From Ruminococcus sp. (lineage in GTDB: Bacteria; Bacillota; Clostridia; Oscillospirales; Acutalibacteraceae), in contig JAFTYK010000039.1 of assembly GCA_017464765.1 (NCBI GenBank), positions 24,729-88,728 on the forward strand: a stretch of 64,000 bases of DNA, written 5' to 3'. How positions within the stretch are numbered: the stretch's first letter is position 1; each line of letters starts with the position of its first letter. Made by a program: the position numbers and the translations under genes. Under the pieces are notes generated by a model. That model was not told the origin of the DNA. It ran no database searches and saw only the letters and a program-made list of their open reading frames with translations. Below, piece after piece: positions 7,835 to 16,126 of this stretch.

Positions 7835-8404
7835 TTATCGAATCATATCAATCCCTTGTTGTAACTGCTCTTTCGAAAGTGAGCCGTTAGCGTAAGTCAC
7901 AATGTCGCCGTTTTTGTCGATGAATATCGTCATTGGTAGTGAAGTGGCGTTGTAAACATAAGAGGCAATACCATCAGTGTCGAAGTACACAGGGAAGGTA
8001 TAACCCTCTTCTTTGATGAATTTTTCTGCATCACTTCTGTTGTCACCAGATGTCATGTTTATCATCATAAATACTATGTCGCTGTTCTCTTTATACGCTT
8101 CTTCGAAGTGTGGCATTTCAGCTTTGCACGGAGGACACCAGCTAGCCCACATATTGAGAACTATAGGTTTACCAAAGAAACTTTCAAGAGTGACAGCGTT
8201 GCCGTCTTTATCTTCGACCGTGAAATTTGGTGCTGAATAATCTGAAGCCTCACTATCATTTTCGTGATTATGCTCGATGCTTTGGGTTTCAAGCGTATTT
8301 TCTGGAGAAAAATTTTCTGTTAAGGAATTATACAGCATGTATGCACCTGTAAACAGTACAATCGCTACTACAATTCCTATTGAAAGCTTAGTTATCTTAT
8401 CCAT
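7835..8404 (-). CDS. Membrane-anchored TlpA/ResA-type thioredoxin
   Basis: This 189-residue thiol-disulfide oxidoreductase has an N-terminal anchor helix (IGIVVAIVLFTGAYMLY), an acidic linker and a thioredoxin fold of the AhpC/TSA-like TlpA type. The active site is WCPPCKAEMPHF, and the cis-Pro loop is SLPMTIFID. The true start is the ATG at 8404; the upstream in-frame GTG at 8416 is itself part of the GTGAGG ribosome site. It lies 8 bases behind ccdA, so the pair forms an operon in which CcdA passes electrons across the membrane to this protein. Confidence 0.92.
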   Translation of the reverse strand: MDKITKLSIGIVVAIVLFTGAYMLYNSLTENFSPENTLETQSIEHNHENDSEASDYSAPNFTVEDKDGNAVTLESFFGKPIVLNMWASWCPPCKAEMPHFEEAYKENSDIVFMMINMTSGDNRSDAEKFIKEEGYTFPVYFDTDGIASYVYNATSLPMTIFIDKNGDIVTYANGSLSKEQLQQGIDMIR

Positions 8405-8412
8405 AATTAACC

Positions 8413-9078
8413 TCACGCTAATATTGCAACAAATTTAGTGAGCATACCGCTCATCATCAGTATACCTACTAAAATCAGAATACTTCCGCAAACTATATTA
8501 ATTACATTATAGTGCTTTTTGATAAAGTCAAAAGCTCCTTTTAATTTATCAATTAATACTGCACTTACAATAAAAGGAATACCTAGTCCAAGCGAATATA
8601 GAAGTAACATAATGACGCCTTTTAGCACTTGTCCTTGCGACGAAGCGAGCATTAGTGCTGAGCCTAAAAACGCTCCTACACACGGTGTCCAACCAACTGA
8701 AAAAACGATACCGAATATCAGAGAAGAAAAAAAAACCAGGTTGTCAGTTTTGGCTTTATTGCTCATACCTTTAAAAATACTCAGCTTAAAAACACCTAAG
8801 AAGTTCAAGCCGAAAAACACTACAACTAAACCTGTCACAATGTTAACTGCAACCTGATACTTTGTGAGAAAGCTACCGAGTGTTCCTGCTAAAGCACCAA
8901 GTAATACGAAAACTATCGTAAATCCCAGCACAAACGACAACGCGTTTATTAGCGTTTTTGAAGTTTTTCGCTTAACACCACCGCCCGCAAAGTAAGATAC
9001 ATACACGGGTAACATTGGCAGTAAGCACGGTGAAATAAAGGTGATAACACCCTCTAAAAATGAGATGAAATATTCCAT
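8413..9078 (-). CDS. ccdA: Cytochrome c biogenesis/thiol transporter CcdA
   Basis: This 221-residue polytopic protein has about six transmembrane helices and the two conserved redox cysteines, in SPCLLPMLPVY (helix 1) and GWTPCVGAFLG (helix 4). CcdA carries reducing equivalents from cytoplasmic thioredoxin to outside thiol proteins. No cytochrome c genes are visible, so in this fermenter the pathway more likely serves envelope or spore-protein thiols. GGGAG lies 7 bases before the ATG. A run of nine A residues inside the gene does not break the frame. Confidence 0.95.
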   Translation of the reverse strand: MEYFISFLEGVITFISPCLLPMLPVYVSYFAGGGVKRKTSKTLINALSFVLGFTIVFVLLGALAGTLGSFLTKYQVAVNIVTGLVVVFFGLNFLGVFKLSIFKGMSNKAKTDNLVFFSSLIFGIVFSVGWTPCVGAFLGSALMLASSQGQVLKGVIMLLLYSLGLGIPFIVSAVLIDKLKGAFDFIKKHYNVINIVCGSILILVGILMMSGMLTKFVAILA

Positions 9079-9188
9079 AAAAATCTCCCTGCATATTACT
9101 TAGTTTACTATACCCAAATTTACTTAACCTTGTCAAGTTGATAATATTTGCTTATAATGTAAATATATTAAAAGAAATGGACGATATT

Positions 9189-9965
9189 ATGAAAATCACA
9201 GCGCTTGTTGAAAATACGACCTCTAATGATAACTTAAAAAGCGAACACGGACTCTCTCTTTATATAGAAACAACGTCGCATAAAATCCTTTTTGATATGG
9301 GACAAACTGACCTCTTTTATGAGAATGCGCAGAAAATGAATATTGACCTAAGCAAAGTTGATATAGCCGTGCTTTCACATGGTCACTATGACCACGGAGG
9401 TGGGCTTGAAAAGTTTCTTAAGATAAATGGTAAAGCTAAAGTTTATCTTAATACTCATGCTTTTGAACCTCACTATAACGGCGAAAAATTCATCGGACTG
9501 GATGCATCACTGAAAGATTGTGATCGCCTTGTTTTTACTGATGCTGAAATTAAAATTGCTGATGGTTTAACGCTGTATAGCTGTAATGATAGAGAACGTG
9601 AATTTGATTTAGGTAGCTTTGGTTTAAGTGCTATGAAAAACTCAGTGAGAATTCCAGACCCGTTTTTACACGAACATTATTTGTTGATCGAAGAAGATAG
9701 TAGACGTGTGCTTATAAGTGGCTGTTCCCACAAGGGAATTTTGAATATTATCAAATGGTTTGTACCTGATGTTTTAGTTGGCGGTTTCCATTTTTCGAAA
9801 CTTTCTTTAGATAATACCCTCAAATCCTACGCTTCGTATCTCGATTCATTTGATACGGAGTTTTATACCTGCCATTGTACAGGAGTGGAGCAGTATGGGT
9901 TTATGAAAAAGTATATGTCCCGACTGCACTACATTTCAACAGGTGAAACAATTGAATTGGCATGA
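9189..9965 (+). CDS. Metallo-beta-lactamase-fold hydrolase, DHPS-like subfamily
   Basis: Counted from the ATG at 9189 (MKITALVENTT) the protein has 258 residues. The metal motif is SHGHYDHGGGLEKF, with further ligand candidates in GCSHKGI and CHCTG. The N-terminus and layout match the group related to the archaeal dihydropterin ribofuranosyl-aminobenzene phosphate synthase, common and mostly uncharacterised in Clostridia. The earlier in-frame ATG at 9138 would add a hydrophobic tail without a ribosome site. The substrate is unknown. Confidence 0.85.
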   Translation: MKITALVENTTSNDNLKSEHGLSLYIETTSHKILFDMGQTDLFYENAQKMNIDLSKVDIAVLSHGHYDHGGGLEKFLKINGKAKVYLNTHAFEPHYNGEKFIGLDASLKDCDRLVFTDAEIKIADGLTLYSCNDREREFDLGSFGLSAMKNSVRIPDPFLHEHYLLIEEDSRRVLISGCSHKGILNIIKWFVPDVLVGGFHFSKLSLDNTLKSYASYLDSFDTEFYTCHCTGVEQYGFMKKYMSRLHYISTGETIELA

Positions 9966-9967
9966 GT

Positions 9968-9991
9968 AAAGCCACCTTTTGGGTGGCTTTT
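9968..9991. terminator. Bidirectional terminator
   Basis: AAAGCCACC pairs with GGTGGCTTT around a T-rich loop, between two convergent genes. Confidence 0.85.
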
Positions 9992-9992
9992 G

Positions 9993-10958
9993 TTATAGCT
10001 TGATTTTATTGTCTTTTACAAACCAAATTTCGTTTAAAGAAAATTCTTTGCCGTTTAAATATTCAAGTTCCTGAGCGTTTTTTTCAAAATTAAACTTGAG
10101 TTTGTATGAGCAGAGAAGTTGATGGTTTTGATGGAATTTTCGATTAAGGGCTTTATCACCGTATTTTTCATCACCAAGTAACGGATGACCGATTGAAGCC
10201 ATGTGCGCTCTGATTTGGTGAGTTCTGCCGGTGAGAAGCTCCACCTCACACAGCGATAAATCTCTTGCTTTGTCATAGCATAAGACTTTATATTTTGTGA
10301 TGATTTCTTTGCTACCCTTTAGCTCGTTTTTGCTTACTTTTACTGTGTTTTTGCTCTCATTTTTAGTGAGATAGTCTTTTAGTGTATCGCTCTTTTTCTT
10401 CGGACTTCCTTTGACTATGCAAAGATAAAACTTTCTTATTTCTCTTGATCTCACTTTTTCGTTTAATACTCTAAGCGCGAGGGCATTTTTAGCCGCAATG
10501 ATAATACCGCCTGTGTTTCTGTCGATACGGTTAACGAGCGCAGGGGAGAAAGCTTTGTCGCTTTCGGGATTGTATTCGCCTTTTTCGAAAAGATAGCGTT
10601 GAACACGATTTACCATACAGTCAGCATCGTAGTTTTTATCTTGATGAACAATAACACCAGGCTTTTTGTCAAGTAACATAATATTTTCATCTTCGTATAC
10701 TATCTCGAGCTTTTTTGAAGCTTTCATAAACTCATATTCTTTTTTAGGTTCCTCGAAAAACTCGTCTTTAATATATAAAGTCAGCACATCGCCTTCATTA
10801 AGAAAAACCTCAGGGGTGGTTTTCTTTCCGTTAAGTTTTATGTATTTAGTGCGGATATACTTGTGCATAAGTGACTTTGGCATGGTCTTGAATCGTTTTA
10901 GAATAAACTTGTCGAGTCTTTGACCTGAGTCGTTTTTGTTTATAGTAATTGTTCTCAT
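9993..10958 (-). CDS. RluA-family pseudouridine synthase
   Basis: This 321-residue enzyme isomerises uridine in rRNA. Residues 10-60 form an S4 RNA-binding domain (RLDKFILKRF...IKLNGKKT). The catalytic Asp lies in NRIDRNTGG (about residue 145), and GRTHQIRAHMASIGHPLLGD is the RluA-family signature near residue 245. The architecture matches RluC/RluD rather than the short RluA. Which uridine is modified cannot be told. Promoter and ribosome site lie in the 100-base gap shared with the divergent spoVM unit. Confidence 0.93.
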   Translation of the reverse strand: MRTITINKNDSGQRLDKFILKRFKTMPKSLMHKYIRTKYIKLNGKKTTPEVFLNEGDVLTLYIKDEFFEEPKKEYEFMKASKKLEIVYEDENIMLLDKKPGVIVHQDKNYDADCMVNRVQRYLFEKGEYNPESDKAFSPALVNRIDRNTGGIIIAAKNALALRVLNEKVRSREIRKFYLCIVKGSPKKKSDTLKDYLTKNESKNTVKVSKNELKGSKEIITKYKVLCYDKARDLSLCEVELLTGRTHQIRAHMASIGHPLLGDEKYGDKALNRKFHQNHQLLCSYKLKFNFEKNAQELEYLNGKEFSLNEIWFVKDNKIKL

Positions 10959-11058
10959 ATAATCACCATTAGTAAGTATACCACAATTATTTTTTTATTC
11001 AACAAAGTTTATGTAACACATTTTTAGTACATGAGTATTATGATATTGGGTGATGATT

Positions 11059-11199
11059 ATGAAACGCTGTCGTGAAAAAGTAAGCTGTGCCGTGGCTTTT
11101 TCGTCTGGTATGATACTTTCGTGTATTTTGCCATCGAAATGCTTGCTTTTTATCAGTGCTGTAGTAATTATCGTAGTTTCTTTAAGTTGTAGGAGGTAA
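11059..11199 (+). CDS. 46-residue cysteine-containing membrane peptide upstream of spoVM
   Basis: I read this short frame directly: ATG at 11059, stop at 11197-11199. The peptide begins MKRCREKVSC and has a hydrophobic C-terminal half (LLFISAVVIIVVSLSC), with five cysteines in all. GGGTGATG lies before the ATG. Its last codons contain the AGGAGG that serves spoVM, only 2 bases downstream, so the genes are probably coupled. It resembles small membrane proteins I have seen near spoVM in Clostridia. No function is known to me. Confidence 0.65.
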   Translation: MKRCREKVSCAVAFSSGMILSCILPSKCLLFISAVVIIVVSLSCRR

Positions 11200-11201
11200 C
11201 T

Positions 11202-11288
11202 ATGAAAGTTGTACTTATCGAAAGACCAAAGTTTTTATCATTTATACTTAGAAAAATCTACGGCATAAAAAAACAGCCTGTTCAGTAA
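11202..11288 (+). CDS. spoVM: Stage V sporulation protein M (SpoVM)
   Basis: This 28-residue amphipathic peptide starts MKVVLIERPKFLSFILRK. It matches Bacillus SpoVM (26 aa) at the positions that matter: MK start, Ile6, Pro9, Lys10-Phe11-Leu12 and Arg17. SpoVM lies in the forespore membrane, recognises its convex curvature, recruits the coat ATPase SpoIVA and inhibits FtsH. AGGAGG ends 5 bases before the ATG and a terminator follows within 15 bases. The length alone makes gene callers miss it. Its presence indicates an endospore former. Confidence 0.88.
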   Translation: MKVVLIERPKFLSFILRKIYGIKKQPVQ

Positions 11289-11299
11289 TGGCATTTTAG

Positions 11300-11324
11300 A
11301 AGACCGCTTTTTAGCGGTCTTTTT
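11300..11324 (+). terminator. Terminator of spoVM
   Basis: AGACCGCT, a TTTT loop and AGCGGTCT are followed by TTTT. Confidence 0.9.
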
Positions 11325-11336
11325 ATATATTATGTA

Positions 11337-11360
11337 ACCGTTTTGCTTATGCAAAACGGT
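11337..11360 (-). terminator. Hairpin behind the LysM gene
   Basis: ACCGTTTTGC and GCAAAACGGT pair perfectly around TTAT, 6 bases after the LysM stop on the minus strand. The U-run is weak, so termination may be incomplete. Confidence 0.55.
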
Positions 11361-11366
11361 GTGTAG

Positions 11367-11678
11367 CTATATATAAAGCTGGATTCTTTGACCGGGATAT
11401 ATGGTGTTTGGATCTTCGAAATTGTTAATCGCAATAAGTTCGTTTAATTCGATACCATATCTCTTTGCGATATTGTTTAGTGAGTCTCCCGGACGTATAA
11501 AGTAGTATTTTGGTGGGGTTATTTCCTCAACAGGTATTCTGAGCTTTTGACCCGGAAAAATAGTGTATGGATAGACAATACCGTTGTATCTTGCGATATC
11601 CATAGCAGTAGTGCCATATAGCTGAGCTATAGCGAACAGTGTGTTACCGGGTCTGACAGTATAAATAATCGGTTCCAT
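11367..11678 (-). CDS. Double-LysM protein
   Basis: The 103 residues consist of two LysM modules and almost nothing else: residues 4-49 (YTVRPGNTLFAIAQLYGTT...) and 56-102 (YFIRPGDSLNNIAKRYGIE...). LysM binds N-acetylglucosamine in peptidoglycan. No signal peptide is visible, which fits mother-cell spore-coat or cortex proteins such as SafA/YrbA-like factors better than a secreted enzyme. The divergent neighbour is spoVM. GGAGG lies 7 bases before the ATG. A spore role is inference. Confidence 0.88.
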   Translation of the reverse strand: MEPIIYTVRPGNTLFAIAQLYGTTAMDIARYNGIVYPYTIFPGQKLRIPVEEITPPKYYFIRPGDSLNNIAKRYGIELNELIAINNFEDPNTIYPGQRIQLYI

Positions 11679-11777
11679 AAAAACCTCCTTCCACTACTAC
11701 ATACTATGCAGAAAATCATCTTTGTGAAATGAATATTTTTCCTGTATTTGTCAAACCTAATTTCGGGAGGAATGTTT

Positions 11778-13034
11778 ATGAATACAAAGATTAAAAAAAT
11801 ACTTTCAAGAGAGATAATTGATTCGCGCGGTAATCCAACTGTTGAAGCACAAGTAGTAACTGAATGCGGAGTGTGCGCTGTTGCATCTGTTCCGTCAGGA
11901 GCTTCAACAGGTGAATTTGAGGCAGTTGAGCTGAGGGATAATGATAATAGATATTTTGGCAAAGGTGTAAAAAAAGCTGTTAGTAATATAACTGAAACCA
12001 TCAGCCCTGCACTTGAAGGAGTTTCTGTACTATCACAGCGAAAAATAGATTATCGTATGTGTGAGCTTGACGGTACGGAAAACAAGAGCAACCTAGGTGC
12101 TAATGCGATTCTGGCTGTATCCCTGGCTTGTGCAAAAGCTGGCGCAAAGCTCTTGAATATTCCGCTTTATCGATATATCGGTGGAGTGAACGCCTGTACA
12201 CTACCTGTTCCGATGATGAATATTTTAAACGGTGGAGCGCACGCGTCCAATAATATCGACATTCAGGAGTTTATGATAATGCCAGTGAAAGCACAGTGCT
12301 TTGCTGAAGGTCTTCGTCAGTGCTGTGAAATTTACCACACTTTAGGAAAAATTCTTAAAAGTGAGGGCAAAGCTTCTGGTGTAGGCGATGAAGGTGGTTT
12401 TGCACCTGATTTGGATAGCGATGAACAAGCGATAGAGTATATTCTGAAAGCCATAAACGAAGCGGGCTACTCAACTCATGATATAAAAATCGCTCTTGAT
12501 GTAGCATCTTCCGAGTGGTATAGCGATGGGTATTATCATCTTCCAAAGCGTAATACACGAATGAATAGCGATGATCTGATTTCATACATTGAGAATCTGT
12601 GCATAAATTATCCGATTATTTCAGTAGAAGATGCGCTTTCAGAACACGATTTCAAAGGCTTTTCAAAGATTACACAGAAAATCGGCAATCGTATTCAGTT
12701 GGTTGGAGATGATTTGTTCGTAACAAATACCGTTCGTCTTAGACAGGGAATAGAAATGGGAGCGGCTAATTCTATCTTAGTAAAAGTTAATCAGATAGGA
12801 ACATTGACACAAGCTATAGAAGCCGTGCAGTGCGCTCATCGTGCTTCGTATACTGCCGTAATATCTCATCGTAGCGGAGAAACAGAGGATACAACAATAG
12901 CAGATTTGGCTGTAGCATTAAACGCAGGTCAGATAAAAACAGGTGCGCCATGTCGTAGTGATCGTGTTGCAAAATATAACAGATTGCTTAGAATTGAGGA
13001 AGAACTTGGAGAAGTTTCAATGTACGGCTTTTGA
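11778..13034 (+). CDS. eno: Enolase
   Basis: Phosphopyruvate hydratase of 418 residues, converting 2-phosphoglycerate to phosphoenolpyruvate. Motifs include [15 protein letters not shown] at the N-terminus, [50 protein letters not shown], and [17 protein letters not shown] near the end. The metal ligands and active-site Lys/His regions are intact. Of two nearby ATGs, 11778 sits 7 bases behind GGGAGG while 11772 sits only 1 base behind it. A perfect hairpin terminator follows. Confidence 0.97.
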   Translation: MNTKIKKILSREIIDSRGNPTVEAQVVTECGVCAVASVPSGASTGEFEAVELRDNDNRYFGKGVKKAVSNITETISPALEGVSVLSQRKIDYRMCELDGTENKSNLGANAILAVSLACAKAGAKLLNIPLYRYIGGVNACTLPVPMMNILNGGAHASNNIDIQEFMIMPVKAQCFAEGLRQCCEIYHTLGKILKSEGKASGVGDEGGFAPDLDSDEQAIEYILKAINEAGYSTHDIKIALDVASSEWYSDGYYHLPKRNTRMNSDDLISYIENLCINYPIISVEDALSEHDFKGFSKITQKIGNRIQLVGDDLFVTNTVRLRQGIEMGAANSILVKVNQIGTLTQAIEAVQCAHRASYTAVISHRSGETEDTTIADLAVALNAGQIKTGAPCRSDRVAKYNRLLRIEEELGEVSMYGF

Positions 13035-13061
13035 AAAAATAAAAATAATATGAGACAGAAA

Positions 13062-13091
13062 AAATAAACCGCCCATAGTGGCGGTTTATTT
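13062..13091 (+). terminator. Terminator of eno
   Basis: The 12-base arms AAATAAACCGCC and GGCGGTTTATTT pair perfectly around CATAGT. Confidence 0.88.
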
Positions 13092-13169
13092 CTTATTCGG
13101 AATTAAGTGTATGTATATGTTGTGCTATTATTATACTGTACAGAAATGCAAATACTGGAGGCAAATACC

Positions 13170-16106
13170 GTGAGACTAAAACGAATGTTGGCAGGTGTAC
13201 TTGTTATGTTGATGATACCGTGTTCCTCGATGCTTGGCACTTTCGCTGTAGATGGTGCGCAGGAGTCTACCACTCCCACCGAAGAGGAAACAGTTGCTCC
13301 TACAAAGCCGCCTGTTACCGCTCAGGATATAGGAATGGAAAAATACGTCAAATTACTTGAAAAGACCTACTATAAAGGTGATTTAGGCGCGTCCTATTCC
13401 AAAAAAGAAACTACATTCAAGGTTTGGTCGCCATTGGCTACCGACGTGAGATTACGTATATATAATAAAGGTTCTGACCGCGAGGAAGGCTCTTCGATGC
13501 TTTCCGAAACTTCTATGAAACTTGTTGAGAAGTACGGCACTTGGGTTGCTACTCTTAAAGGTGACTATAAGAACAAGTATTACACATATCTCGTTACTGT
13601 TAACGGAAAAACAAACGAGGTTGTTGACCCGTATGCTAAAGCCTGTGGCGCTAACGGTGACAGAGGTATGGTCGTTGACCTTAACTCTACTGACCCTGAT
13701 GGCTGGAAAGATGATAAATTCAATCGTGTCAACAGTATTAACGATGCTGTTATCTGGGAAATCAGCGTAAGGGATTTTTCCGCTTCCGAGACTTCAGGTG
13801 TCAGCGAAAAGAATCGAGGTAAATTTTTAGCATTTACAGAAGAAGGAACAGTAGTTGACTCAGTTGAAGGTTCACTTCCTACATGTATTGATTACCTGAA
13901 AGACCTAGGTGTCAATTATGTTCAGATTAACCCTTTCTACGATTTCCATTCTATCGACGAAACTGATACTGTTAATCCACAGTACAACTGGGGATATGAC
14001 CCTAAGAACTATAACATTCCTGAAGGTTCGTATTCATCTAATCCTTACAACGGTAATGTCCGCATCAAAGAATGTAAGCAAATGATTCAGGCTTTGCATA
14101 AAGCAGGAATCGGTGTAATTATGGACGTTGTTTATAATCACACTTACTTATCCCAGGATTCTTGGTTTAACCTTATTGTTCCTGATTATTACTACAGAAT
14201 CAGTGACAGCGGTGAGTGGTCCAATGGTTCCGGTTGTGGCAACGATACAGCTTCCGAACGTATTATGTTCAGAGAGTTTATGAAGAACTCTGTTGTATAT
14301 TGGGCTGAGGAATATCATATTGACGGCTTCCGTTTTGATCTTATGGGACTTCACGATGTCGATACTATGAACTATATCCGAAAGAGCCTTGATAAGCTTC
14401 CTGATGGCGGAAAAATTATTATGTATGGTGAAGCGTGGAATCTTACTACTAACTGTGCGTTTGGTGTAGATTTAACCAATCAGGACAAGCTTTCTAAGCT
14501 TTCTACCAGAATCGGAGCTTTTAATGATACCATTCGCGACGGACTTAGAGGTAACGTTTTTGAAGCTAAAGACAAAGGTTTTATCCAGAGTGGCTCCAAT
14601 AAATCAAAGGTTAAGTCAGGTATCGAGGGTATGGCTACAGCCGGTACTTGGGGAGTTTTTCCACGACAGTGCATCAACTACGCATCTTGTCACGATAATC
14701 TCTCACTTTATGATAAACTTGTCGCATCGGTTTACCCAGATGACGGTAGTTTCAGAAAGCGCAGGGAAGACCTTGTTGCTATGAACAAGCTTTCAGCTTC
14801 TATTGTTCTCACTTCACAGGGTGTGCCGTTTATGATGGCAGGTGAGGAGATGGCACGTTCCAAAGATGGTGACGAGAACTCCTATAAATCTCCTGTTGAG
14901 GTTAATCAGATTGATTGGAATGATATAAATAAATACGCTGACCTTGTTGATTATTATAAGGGACTTATCGATATACGTAAAACAGTCGATTTACTAAGAG
15001 ATAACACAGGCGAGGTTGCTAATTCGATTTCTTATATCGATGACCTTGACGATGGTGTTATAGCTTATACTATCAAAGGTAGCGGTAACACAAAAGCGTT
15101 TGCTGCTGTCTTCAATGCTTCTGATAAGAAGACTACCGTTACTCTTCCTAATAACCTGTGTTTGTCTTGGGTCATTTTAGCAAACGACAAAAATGCTGGT
15201 GTAATGAACCTTGGGGAGGTTACTGATAACAAAATTACCGTTGCTCCTCACTCTAGCGCAATATTAGTTAACAAGAGTAGTTTTGATCTTTACCCTGATA
15301 TCGATACTGATAAGAGAGTTATCGTTAAGTATTATGACACCGAGAACAAAACAGTTGTATACGAACAGCTCCTTAAAGGCAAAGAGGGCGAAAGCTTTAA
15401 GATTGCTTATCCTAACTCACTTGTGTACAGATACGATGTAAGCGGATACACAGGCTCAAAGACTGGTAAGTTTACTAAGAATACTCAGGAAATTACAATT
15501 GATTGCAAACCTTACACAGGGGACTATAGCAGTGTTACTATTCACTATGTTAACGAAAACGGCGAAGATATTGCTAATTCTATCGTTATGACTAACCGTG
15601 TTGGTCAGCGCTATACTACTCCAAGAATTGCAAGCGTTGAAGGATATCGTCTCGATTTAGATAAACTCCCTACAAATGGTGCTGGTAAGTTCGAGAAAGA
15701 TGATATTACAATTACTTATTGTTACAAGCCTATTGAAGATGTTGAAACTGACGATGTTTCAGTAGCCAACACCGGTATTGCTAATGTTATATATATGAGT
15801 TCTAAGGGCGAAATACTTCAGACAAAATCCTACGCAGGAGACATTGGTTCTGAGGTTGTCGTAGAAATTCTCGACATTCAGGGATATGAGTATATTTCAG
15901 ATACTTGTAATGGAGCGGTGTTTGGTGCTACTGAATGTAATATCGTAGTGAATTACAGTAAAGAGACAACCGCACTGAGCATTGCGGTTATGGCAGGTGG
16001 CGGGTTGCTTCTGTTACTTGTTGTGGCTGTAGTTATTCTTGCTGTGAAAAAACGTAAATCTGGCGCCGGCGGATATTCTGAAGCTGACGACCTATTTATA
16101 GAATAA
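13170..16106 (+). CDS. Cell-surface type I pullulanase with C-terminal membrane anchor
   Basis: This secreted 978-residue enzyme should cut alpha-1,6 branches in pullulan and starch. A signal peptide (RLKRMLAGVLVMLMIPCSS) is followed by a CBM48-like domain (about 70-190) and a GH13 barrel: YNWGYDP type I pullulanase mark, DVVYNH, GFRFDLMG (nucleophile Asp), YGEAW (acid Glu) and SCHDN. Residues 715-905 hold MucBP-like beta repeats. A hydrophobic helix at about 935-960 followed by KKRKS anchors it; no LPXTG motif is seen. The GTG at 13170 has GGAGG 8 bases upstream. It lies 20 bases before a paralogue. Confidence 0.93.
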   Translation: MRLKRMLAGVLVMLMIPCSSMLGTFAVDGAQESTTPTEEETVAPTKPPVTAQDIGMEKYVKLLEKTYYKGDLGASYSKKETTFKVWSPLATDVRLRIYNKGSDREEGSSMLSETSMKLVEKYGTWVATLKGDYKNKYYTYLVTVNGKTNEVVDPYAKACGANGDRGMVVDLNSTDPDGWKDDKFNRVNSINDAVIWEISVRDFSASETSGVSEKNRGKFLAFTEEGTVVDSVEGSLPTCIDYLKDLGVNYVQINPFYDFHSIDETDTVNPQYNWGYDPKNYNIPEGSYSSNPYNGNVRIKECKQMIQALHKAGIGVIMDVVYNHTYLSQDSWFNLIVPDYYYRISDSGEWSNGSGCGNDTASERIMFREFMKNSVVYWAEEYHIDGFRFDLMGLHDVDTMNYIRKSLDKLPDGGKIIMYGEAWNLTTNCAFGVDLTNQDKLSKLSTRIGAFNDTIRDGLRGNVFEAKDKGFIQSGSNKSKVKSGIEGMATAGTWGVFPRQCINYASCHDNLSLYDKLVASVYPDDGSFRKRREDLVAMNKLSASIVLTSQGVPFMMAGEEMARSKDGDENSYKSPVEVNQIDWNDINKYADLVDYYKGLIDIRKTVDLLRDNTGEVANSISYIDDLDDGVIAYTIKGSGNTKAFAAVFNASDKKTTVTLPNNLCLSWVILANDKNAGVMNLGEVTDNKITVAPHSSAILVNKSSFDLYPDIDTDKRVIVKYYDTENKTVVYEQLLKGKEGESFKIAYPNSLVYRYDVSGYTGSKTGKFTKNTQEITIDCKPYTGDYSSVTIHYVNENGEDIANSIVMTNRVGQRYTTPRIASVEGYRLDLDKLPTNGAGKFEKDDITITYCYKPIEDVETDDVSVANTGIANVIYMSSKGEILQTKSYAGDIGSEVVVEILDIQGYEYISDTCNGAVFGATECNIVVNYSKETTALSIAVMAGGGLLLLLVVAVVILAVKKRKSGAGGYSEADDLFIE

Positions 16107-16126
16107 AATTTTTATGAGGTGAAAAA

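Noticed and set aside
8719-8740. Run of nine A residues in ccdA, a possible frameshift.
   Set aside because: The CcdA frame continues intact on both sides, with both redox cysteines in the expected helices.
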